A DNA stretch of 64,000 nt, taken from Tilletia caries (taxonomy: Eukaryota > Basidiomycota > Exobasidiomycetes > Tilletiales > Tilletiaceae). Positions 55,895 through 64,000 of this stretch are shown piece by piece; the first letter of the stretch is position 1, and each line of letters opens with the position of its first letter. The stretch covers positions 62,001 to 126,000 of the forward strand of contig JALUTQ010000041.1 in assembly GCA_032718865.1 (NCBI GenBank). Direction: 5' to 3'. Below the pieces are notes generated by a model, which saw nothing but the letters and a program-made list of their open reading frames with translations, had not been told where the DNA came from and did no database searches. The position numbers and the translations under genes are program-made.

Positions 55895-58537
55895 ATGGGT
55901 CACAACAAGAGTGAGTCTCGTTCGCGCTCTCCCCGACGCGCCGCAGTGATGAGTGAATGCGCTGACAATGGAGGGAGTCTCGTTCTGCAGACAACAATGC
56001 GATGTTCGTGCGTGCGTCGGAGCACCAGGCCGGCAGCAGCGGCGCGTCCTCTGGTGCAGGCGCGGCCGCAGCAGCAGACGCAGCACACGGACACGCCAAG
56101 TTCCAGACGCTCCCCTTCGACTGCTGCGCCATCTCCCTCCAGCCGTGGGAACATCCTGTCTGTGCCCGCGGCGAGCAGGAGGAGGAAGGGGACGAGGAAG
56201 GGCTCGCGACCATCTTCGATCTCAGCAACGTCCTGCCCTTCATGAAGAAGTACGGCGGCGTCAACCCTGCGACGGGCGGCAAGCTCAGCGCAGGCGACCT
56301 CATCCCGCTCCACTTCACCGAGCGCGAGGACGCCGGCACTGCGGAAGCCAGCAAGAGCGGCGGTGGGGGCACCAGCACCAAGGCCAGCAACGGTATCGAG
56401 TACGTCGACCCTGTCTCCTTCAAGGTCTTCAATGAGCATACCCACATCGTCGCCATCGCGCCCACAGGAAACGTCTACGCGTGGGAAACAGTCGAGCGGC
56501 TCAACCTCAAAGCCAAACATATGCGCGACTTGCTCACCGACACCCCCTTCACCCGCTCCGACATTATCCACCTCCAAGACCCGACCAGCGCAGCCCAGGG
56601 CAGGAACCGCACCCGAGCCCGGCGTGACATCGGCTCGTTACACCATCTCAAGACGGGCATGGTCCTTTCCGAGAAGGATCGCGGGGTGGAGAGGGTGCAA
56701 GAGGTCAACCTTGGCGCTACGGGCAGTAGCGCTGCCAAACTGTTGGAGACCATTCGGGCGAAGACGCAAGCTGCGAACCCGAAGGAGTCGCCATCGGCAC
56801 CGTCGACGGACCTTCCCTCCTCTTCCTCTTCCTCAACCGCAGCCACAGCCTCAGCGTCAGCCGCAGCAGAATCCTCCTCGTCCGCTGCGCAAGCGTACAA
56901 CGTATCGCACGTTTCTACGAACCGCGTAGCTGCCTCCTTCACCTCCTCCGGCCTCACGCCCACCACCCAGACCGAGCGGCGGATGTTCGATGAGGAGGAG
57001 TACATGTTTGATCAGGTGGCCAAGGGCGTCGGCTTTGGTGCCGAGGGGCAGAAGGCTAAGGGTGGTGTCAAGGCGTATGTCAGAGTGAGTTTTTTTTTTT
57101 CTGGGTTTCCAGGTTCTGCGCGAAGAATTGCAGGAAGCTTGTTGATCCTTCGCTGTTCGGCCCTCCCCAGCTCACAACTAACTTCGGCCCGCTCAATCTC
57201 GAGCTCCATGTCGACAAAGCCCCCAAGACAGTGAGTTGAAAACAGCGAGGTACAATTGAGCACAGATAAACTGACGTGTCTGCTTTTGCTCGAACCGACA
57301 GTGTTACAACTTCCTCACCCACATCAGAGATGGCTATTACAACGACACCATTTTCCACCGCAACATCCCCGGCTTCATGGTATGTTCCCATCTTCCCTCC
57401 GCCTCTTCTGCATGACTATTAAAACTATCCATCCCCCCTTTTTCTTCCTTTGCGCGGAAATCTGCCCCCAGATCCAAGGCGGAGACCCTACAGGCACCGG
57501 CCGAGGCGGCGAGTCCATCTGGAACCAGCCCTTCCGGGACGAGCTGGATGAGCCGGGGGCGTACCGACATACCGAGCGCGGGGTGCTGAGTATGGCGAAT
57601 AAGGGCGCTGCGACGAATGGCAGTCAGTTCTTCCTTACTTATGTGAGTTCTTCGATTTATTCGGAGGATGGACCGGGTTGTATTTTAGGTGGGGGTTTTG
57701 CTAACGGTCCCTTTGGCATTCCTTGCTGTTCGCTTCGAGACAGAGACCCACTCCACATCTAGGTGAGCCCCCCACTTTTCTGCTCCCCTTCCCGCTGTCT
57801 TCTTCCACAGGCTGACTGATCGTCCGAAATTTCCACGCCGATCTCCAACTTCCCCACAGACAAGAAACACACCGTCTTCGGCCGCCTAGTAAACGAGACC
57901 GACAGCGAACTCTCCACACTCGAACGCGTCCCCACGGACCCAACCACGAACCGTCCCCTACGCTCGATCCGGATCCTCGAGGCGAGCGTGTTTGAGGACC
58001 CTTTTGAGCGGTATAAGGATAAGTTGGGGCGGAAGATGGCGAGGGACAATATGAGTGGGGCGGAGAGGGAGGAGAAGGAGCGAAAGAGGAAATGGAGGGA
58101 GGAGGATCGAGTTACTTGGTGAGTTTTTCTTGTCCCCTCCTAGTCGGTCTTTTTCTTGGGGTCTTTGATGTGTGACTTTGCTGTTTTGTGAGGGTTTCGT
58201 TTATGCTGAACCTCACTTCATTTCCTCTCGTTCGTTGTCCCTCAGGCTCGGTACGAATCTCGGCTCTAAAGAGTCAAATAGCAGTTCAGGAGCAGGAGCA
58301 GATACCACGGGCCTCACGCGCGCCTCGCAGCTCTTCGCCGGACCATCTACAACAGCAGCGAGCAAGTCCTCGACGGCTTCCGTGGGCAAGTACCTCGCAG
58401 GTGGGAAACCGAGCGGGACGGCAGGGCTGAATGTCGGCGGACCAAAAACGGGAGCGGCGTCGCTGTCGACTGGGATGGGCCCGCCGTCATCGAAGAAGAA
58501 GAAGAAGGGCGGCTTTGGTGACTTTGAAGGGTGGTAG
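55895..58537 (+). CDS. U-box cyclophilin (PPIL2/Cyp60 type peptidyl-prolyl isomerase)
   Basis: Eight exons: 55895-55910, 55991-57084, 57171-57230, 57302-57379, 57472-57642, 57744-57762, 57860-58118 and 58247-58537. The N-terminus [17 protein letters not shown] and the U-box region ([50 protein letters not shown]) match PPIL2 family proteins. The cyclophilin domain follows: [68 protein letters not shown]. The catalytic Arg, Phe and Gln are present; the active-site Trp position is part of the RPTPHLD micro-exon region (usual for this clade). Family members act in spliceosomes and as U-box E3 ligases. Confidence 0.92.
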
Positions 58538-59238
58538 TCTTCGGAATGCAATGCAACGCGAGATGTATTTCTACTTCTTAACTCGTTCCTCATCCTGAGC
58601 TCACGAGAGCCTCGACACTACTGGGGACACCCTCCGGGGGGGGGGGGGGCTGCGTGTTCAGGCGACAAGGCACGAGAAGTGAGGCCTCGCTTTTTTCACA
58701 TCGCGTCAGTTGTCCCCCGACCTTTGCGCCTGCCAGATGCTTTTTGCTGCTCATCACGTATGCCAGGCCCTCTTCCAGGGTCAAAGGCAGAGTCGACTCC
58801 CATTCTGCACCCGCAATAGGAGTATCAACACGTCCAGATTCTTTTCCTAGGGTGCATCTTCATTCAGACGGTGCTGCCTTCACGAGATAGACGTGTGAGA
58901 TTTGAGCGGTTCGCAGCGCGTCGAGCGGGTCAGAGCGTATACGATGCGCGTGAACTGCGTGAATTGCCCTAATAGTTCTGACGATGGGCCGGTAGACAGA
59001 AGTCGAAGCAGAAATCATTTGGGTTGTGAGAAAGAGACGGGGGGTATGTACTTGGCGTCCCACGGATGGGCCGATGAGGTAGGGTTTTATTTTTGGAGGT
59101 CGCTTCTCAACGAGCATGCGGAGGATCGAACCGATGAAAGCGATTTGCGCGTCCGTGTGGGTGGGGGAATAAACAAACCGGGAAGAGAAGACTTGTGTGG
59201 CAGAGGGGCCTAGACGTACCGCCCGAAGGACGAGAAAT
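58538..59238. other. Convergent intergenic region with G14 run
   Basis: It separates the cyclophilin and DUF1295 genes, which converge. It contains a run of 14 G at 58636-58649. No gene is supported. Confidence 0.5.
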
Positions 59239-60813
59239 CTAGTTCACCTTCTTGCTCGCATCGCCAAGCTCGCCCCAGATCTCCGCCTCGACGCGCGTAC
59301 GCGTCTGCTCGGATACAAGGAAGCGGTAGTACAGACCGCGAAGGAGGGTATCGACGGGGTGGAACATGCCGACGCGCTTCTGGTAGGTTGCGTAGGCGGG
59401 GTATTTGGCCGCGGAGACGCCTTCGGAGTAGACTGTTTTGAGAAAATTGGAAAGGGGTGAGCGGGTGGGCGTCAGCTAAGGAAAAGAACGCGTAAAAGAA
59501 GGCAAGGGAATGGGAAGGTAAAAAAACTCACGCGTCGAAGCGTAGAAAAGGCCGTTCATGGCCAACGCTCCCGCCGCAGCGTAGTTCATGAAGTACGTCC
59601 ACGTAGGCGGGGACGGGTAGACGGCCTTGGTAGCCAACTTGGAGGCCGCCTTGGCGGCGTTCCCGATGATGCCCGAGTTTCCCAGCAGGTCCGAGTTGCC
59701 GAGGTCGACGAGCACCGAGGGCGGGAGGAAGGTGATCACGGTGAAGGCGTAGAAGATCCACCAGGTCGTCTGCTCGCAGCAGAAGTTCGGGTGACGGCTC
59801 CATGCCCAGAGACCCTTGGTGATGAAGCCGCGCTTCTTGTCGCCGTTGGTGAGTCCGTGGTAGAGCTCTACATTGTCCGGGTGGAGCTGTGCGGCCTTGT
59901 TGCCGTTGGTGACCACACCGGCGGGGGAGGTGCCCCCGTGGAGGAGCAAGAGCTTGTCGGCGGGAATGGTGATGGGGTGCTTGCAGTTCTGGTCCAGACC
60001 GCGCTTGAAGCCCTGGTAGCGCTGTTGTTGAGCGTCGGCGATGAACTGGACGGTCAGGTTGAGCAGGAGCAGAAGCGTGAGGATGACATCGGCGGGACCG
60101 AGGGTCGACGTCGGACGCGTCGGCTGGAGGACGGCGTACTCGGGTCGGGAGAGAGTCACGAGCACGTACACGGGCAGAGCGGTGATAGCGAGCAGGACGT
60201 TCTGGATGGGCGCGATGAACGTGATACTAAGGAGTTCAAACGAGAGACGCGACATGGACGCGCGCAGAAGGGGCCATCGGTAATCCTCCTCTCCCTTGTT
60301 GAAGATTCCGCGACGCACAGCATTGTACGTCAGCCGGACGCTCCAGAGTACGTAAAGGGACCAGAGCAGCAGGACGCGTGGTTCGGGGATCGTTCCGCTC
60401 CCAAAGGCGAAGTGGGTCGCATAGATGACGGGAAGGAAGGTCCAGAGGCCATCGACGATGCTCGCGTTCCCTGTGAGCTTTTGGCGGCCGTAGCACCACG
60501 CGCTGAAGCCGATGCAAATCGCAACTGCGGACTGCATGGGGTCGGCGTGGGTGTAGAAGTGGAAGTAGGCGCGCGGGTCTGCGTAGGCGGCCCAGTGCGG
60601 GAAGGAGGCGCGGACCGCTGCGGGGAAGGCCTCGAGGGCGGGAAGCACATGTACGCGCGGGTCGAGGACGGGGTGCGGGAAGTAGGCGAGCGATTGGGAC
60701 GCGGCGGCGGCGGCCTGCTGTGCGAGGGTGTCGAGGGACCCGGGCCGCCCGCCGGACGCGAAGTTGACCGCAGACGGTGTCTTTGAGGTCGTGAACAGAT
60801 CGAGAACTCCCAT
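59239..60813 (-). CDS. DUF1295 membrane protein (steroid 5-alpha-reductase-like fold)
   Basis: Exons 60813-59532 and 59432-59239 join in phase (ACG C / TC TAC). The protein has several hydrophobic helices (AVAICIGFSAWCYG, VLLLWSLYVLWSV, FELLSITFIAPIQNVLLAIT, DVILTLLLLLNLTVQFI) and the family motif GLWAWSRHPNFCCEQTTWW, which resembles the C-terminal NADPH-binding region of steroid reductases. The C-terminal exon (YSEGVSAAKYPAYATYQKRV) completes the DUF1295 domain. It probably sits in an internal membrane; the substrate is unknown. It converges on the cyclophilin gene and is divergent from hydrolase D's far end. Confidence 0.85.
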
Positions 60814-61067
60814 CCTGGCAGCGTGGCTTTCGACTGGATGCGGTGAATAAGGAGAAGTTGGTGATCGTGATCGTCGTCGTCCTCAACCTCGTACGAGTTG
60901 CAGAAGAAGCGACCGAGTTGTTCAGTCAGCACGCCTGCAGATCCAGATTCCAGGCGCGTCATCGTCATCTTGCAGACATCGTCACGTGAGCAACCAACGC
61001 GTCGCGTCGCGTCTGCGTGTCAGCGCGCCTCGGAAAAACAACGCAGGTTGGAATTCTGAGTTGACGG
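60814..61067. promoter_or_regulatory. Upstream region of the DUF1295 gene with TCACGTGA
   Basis: An E-box palindrome lies at 60982-60989, about 170 bp upstream of the start codon. GCGTC-type short repeats follow near 61000-61020. The right arm of the inverted repeat begins at 61068. Confidence 0.45.
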
Positions 61068-61097
61068 ACAAAGCACGGCGACGCGATGGAGAAACAT

Positions 61098-62135
61098 CTA
61101 TGGAGACCGGCCGTTGTGTTCGCGCTCCCACTCCAGCATCGCCTTCGCCCCTGCCGCCAGATCGCGCGCGACGATGTCCGGCCGTCCATAGATCGCCTCG
61201 CATGCGAAGAACTCCTCGTATGAGATCCAGCATGTCTTGAACCTAGACATATACAGAGAACTTGTCAGCGATGGAGGGGAGAGAAATGGAGAAAGAGGAT
61301 AAATGTGCAGCACTCACCCTGCCCGCTTGGCTGCGAAGAGATCCCACGTATGACTGGCTACGAACCAAAGCGACGCTGCCTCCCTCCCGCCCGCCGCCGC
61401 CTCGTCCAAAGCAGACGGCAACCCGAGCTTGCTCCGGATCGCCGCGTACACCCTAGGATCAGGCTTGCTCACCCGGATCTCGTCACACGAAAAGATGCCC
61501 ACCCCTTCGCTCGGTGCCCTCCCCGTACCCATCCGAAGTTCGCCGCCGTGCTCGTGAGACCCTCCAACGCCAGCGAGCAACAACGTGCGCGCTAAGTCTG
61601 CGCCTCCGTTCGTCGCCGCCCAGATCTGCACCTCACCGGGCCATCGATCCGCCGAGCGGTAGATCTCGGTGAACGCCTCGATGAAGCCCGGTCGTGGGCT
61701 GAGATGCTGGAGTGAGTCCAGGATGGGCTGCGTGATCTCGGACGGGTACGGGTTCTCCCTCTCCGCTCCCTCCGCCTGTTCCGGTCCCGGTATCGACTCG
61801 TCCGCTGGGTCAAATGTGCTCGTCCCGTTTGTTGGGGAAGTGCTCAATCCGGCTTGCTTCAGTGCGCGCGGGAGTGTCTCCTTGAACACCACCGAGGCAG
61901 GCTGGTAGGCGTCGTTCGAGGAGAGAGTGGCCAGGTCCCGTTGGAAACATTGGTACCAGTCCAGGATGATCGAGTGGGCTCGAAGTGGGCTGAGCTGCGG
62001 GTAGGACTTGCGTAGTGCCGCTGTGGGTGCCTCGAGGCTGAACAGTGTCCCGAACAGGTCGTGGACGATGATGATGGGTTGTATACTTGCCACCGCGTTT
62101 GCCGTTGTTGCTGACTTGGGATCAGAGGCGGACAT
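61098..62135 (-). CDS. Haloacid-dehalogenase-like hydrolase, copy D
   Basis: Exons 62135-61318 and 61242-61098 join in phase, 320 residues. It differs from copy C by one start-proximal residue (MSASD against MSTSD) and one extra Ala in an Ala run (EAAAGG); the remaining residues appear the same. All four HAD motifs are present. The stop TAG is followed directly by ATG, the uninterrupted version of the site that holds a MITE in copy C. The promoter region differs more than the coding region, so coding identity could reflect gene conversion or selection. Confidence 0.88.
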
Positions 62136-63843
62136 TTTGACCTCGACCGAGTCACCTGAACACGCTATGAAGAAACGGAGAGAAAGTGAAGGAGGGTATC
62201 AAGGTGGCAGGGAAGAGGGTCAGCCGGAACCAGATCTGTGTTGAGAAGTGCTGTCTTCGAAGGTGATGGTGGTGGCTGCCTTCGCCAGAGAAGCCCTCCT
62301 CATGCATGACCTCCAACTTCAACCTCTCGCCCACCACCACATACCTCGCCCCAACCTGCTGACTTCCTCGCACACAGTCTTGACCCATCTCATCCTGAAA
62401 GAAGAAGAGCTCATCAGCATCGAAGATGGCCGACCTAGGTCAGGAGAGATCTCCCGAACGCAGTGGGAAGAGCACTTGGGATGCCCAACGCGATTTCACT
62501 CAACGCTGACTTTTCTGTTTGGGCTCGATCACGGTGCTACTCACTCGTCCCTTTTCCTTCTGCCATCCCTCTTCCTGCCCGCGCTACGTAGTCTCACCAT
62601 CGAAGCTCTGGCGCCTTCATACCGAGTGCCGAGCCGGGTCGGATATTCGTTGCGATGTGAGTCCGGCCTTTTTCCGCAGTACTTGACTTACACTTGCCCT
62701 TGCTTCCTTCCTTATCCGTCTGTCTCTGCAGCTTGGGCTTCAAGAGGGCATGCGTCCATAATCCATATGCTCCAGTGCACGAGTATATGTTGAAACTCTA
62801 CAGATGCACGTAAGGTCGATTCACAACGACATTGCGGCTCGGACTTGCCCTCATCCGGCGGTTCTTCGTTTTCCCAAGCCAACTCAAAGCAACGCCCTTC
62901 GGTGTCTCAAGCTCCTCCGCTCGCCCACCACGAGGAAGCAGGGCTCAGAGCATCGGAGGGTCGTGTGCGCTGCGTGGATCGGAGTTCAAAGTGGCCTACT
63001 CGCACAGTATCAAATCACGTCGCCAAAGAATATCCCACGTCTCACCGGTAGGATGGTCTACTTGCACGAGTATCAACTCACGTTGCACAAGGAATATCCC
63101 ACGTCTCACAGTTATGACAGCCTGGTATCATTTCATACATATGAGGTTTTGATGAAACGAGGTATCATGATTCCTGAATCGTCTTGCTGCAACTTCGGAT
63201 CTTTGTTTTCCCCCTTGCGCCGGGACTGCTTGGCTCAGCTCATCTGACCTCGTCTCATTTCATTACAGAGCAACTCGATCGCAAACGAGGTCACCAGTCC
63301 CCAGACTCGTTGGGCGAGCGAGCTGCGAGAGGCGAGAGCCATCTTTCTTCCGCCTCCTCTCTTCCGCCTCGATCAGGAATCCTTCTCGGCGAACAAAGAC
63401 GGCGGGCCCATGGGGTAGAGACAAGGTGACGTCGACACCCGCAAAACGATCTCACATATTCCTAGCAAGAATTGCTGCTGCGGCATTCTCCAGTTTCTCT
63501 CATCAGGCCCTGCGCACACTTCGGTCTTTACAGCTTTAATCTTCCCTGCATCTCAAATCCACCCCAGCCCTTTCCGTACAGCGATACGAAGACCTCAACC
63601 CCACCCCCAGCCCTTTTCGCGCAGGGATGCGAAGAACGCCGGGATTCAACGCGTTTTCATTTGAGCTGATCCATCTGTGTATAAGAGGCGTGCTGCATCG
63701 CTGACGAACTCTGCCCCTTTCCTTCCACTTCATCCAGACGAGTCCTACTCACCTCTCTGTCGCTCTTCTTCTCGTCTCCTCTTGCGTTCGAAGTGTCACC
63801 GTCGTTCTCCATATCCGCCTCACACACTCAGCCTCCGCTCCTC
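62136..63843. other. Spacer of unit D
   Basis: It is the inverted match of 50990-52702, with the same TATA-like element (TATAAGAGG near 63680) for the plus-strand methyltransferase. No gene is supported. Confidence 0.55.
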
Positions 63844-64000
63844 ATGTTTTCATCTGCACCCCCTTCCATCCACTCCTCCTCCCCGTGGGACTCCATCGGC
63901 CTCACCAGGATCATCCTCGATGCCCTCCTCCCATTCGTCTGCACTCTCCTCGCCATCCGGTCCTTCGTTCCGCCTCATGCAGCCCCGGCCAAAGCCCAGT
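63844..64000 (+). CDS. ICMT-like methyltransferase, copy D (3' partial at window edge)
   Basis: It starts with the same ATG and N-terminus as copy C (MFSSAPPSIHSSSPWDSIGL) and stays open to the last base, through the first membrane segment (LPFVCTLLAIRSF; copy C has LPLVC). The rest lies outside the window. Confidence 0.8.
   Translation, partial: MFSSAPPSIHSSSPWDSIGLTRIILDALLPFVCTLLAIRSFVPPHAAPAKAQ

Larger units (their letters stand above)
61068..64000. repeat. Right arm of the inverted repeat (cassette unit D, inverted)
   Basis: It is the reverse complement of 50833-54215 without the MITE. Coding sequences are almost identical; scattered substitutions are visible in the spacer and hydrolase promoter. 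It continues past the window edge. Confidence 0.9.

Noticed and set aside
58636..58649. G14 run considered as a G-quadruplex regulatory site
   Set aside because: A plain homopolymer between convergent genes with no further G tracts nearby; it may also be a length error.
1..64000. tRNA, rRNA and other RNA genes
   Set aside because: I scanned for tRNA-like acceptor and T-loop patterns and for rRNA cores and found none that I could support by eye.

Overview
The window is nuclear DNA of a GC-rich filamentous or yeast-like fungus, most likely a basidiomycete. The evidence is short spliceosomal introns (about 40-110 nt, mostly GTGAGT donors), a Tad-type LINE, a chromodomain Ty3 element, a Ty1/copia element, and fungal housekeeping genes: a Kic1/Nak1-type STE20 kinase, TAN1, a WBP2-like GRAM protein, a U-box cyclophilin and a WKF-domain protein. 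The subphylum cannot be fixed from sequence alone.

Layout. 1-6.4 kb: a LINE (ORF1, ORF2), cut at the left edge, with a 622-bp hAT-like MITE nested in ORF2. 6.1-8.4 kb: an FHA-like gene between two copies of the LINE 3' end. 9.1-16.3 kb: a minus-strand Ty3 chromovirus with identical 316-bp LTRs and a perfect ACCAG target duplication, which splits a Gln-rich host reading frame. 16.6-23.4 kb: minus-strand STE20 kinase, then minus-strand TAN1 divergent from a plus-strand WBP2-like gene. 23.4-26.5 kb: a secreted subtilisin with two frame breaks. 27.7-29.4 kb: a Ser-rich protein of unknown function. 30.4-30.95 kb: a small secreted 12-cysteine protein built from two duplicated exons.

31.6-64 kb is an amplified mosaic. 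A cassette of [collagen-like secreted protein; ICMT-like membrane methyltransferase; haloacid-dehalogenase-like hydrolase] occurs as unit A (31.6-38 kb, hydrolase dead, plus a TIR insertion), unit B (40.6-46.9 kb, only a damaged methyltransferase and flanks, plus a fresh copia insertion), unit C (47.3-53.7 kb, apparently intact) and unit D (61.1-64 kb, inverted, cut by the window edge). C and D form an inverted repeat with arms of at least 2.9 kb around a 6.85-kb unique segment carrying the WKF protein, the U-box cyclophilin and a DUF1295 membrane protein. A 446-bp MITE with TA duplication sits exactly at the stop codon of hydrolase C, and unit D shows the empty site.

The housekeeping genes share no obvious pathway. 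The striking biology is structural: layered transposition with readable target duplications, a secreted-protein/methyltransferase/hydrolase cassette that has been copied, inverted and partly killed, and an exon-duplicated cysteine-rich secreted peptide. Several frameshifts lie in homopolymers and may be assembly errors rather than biology.
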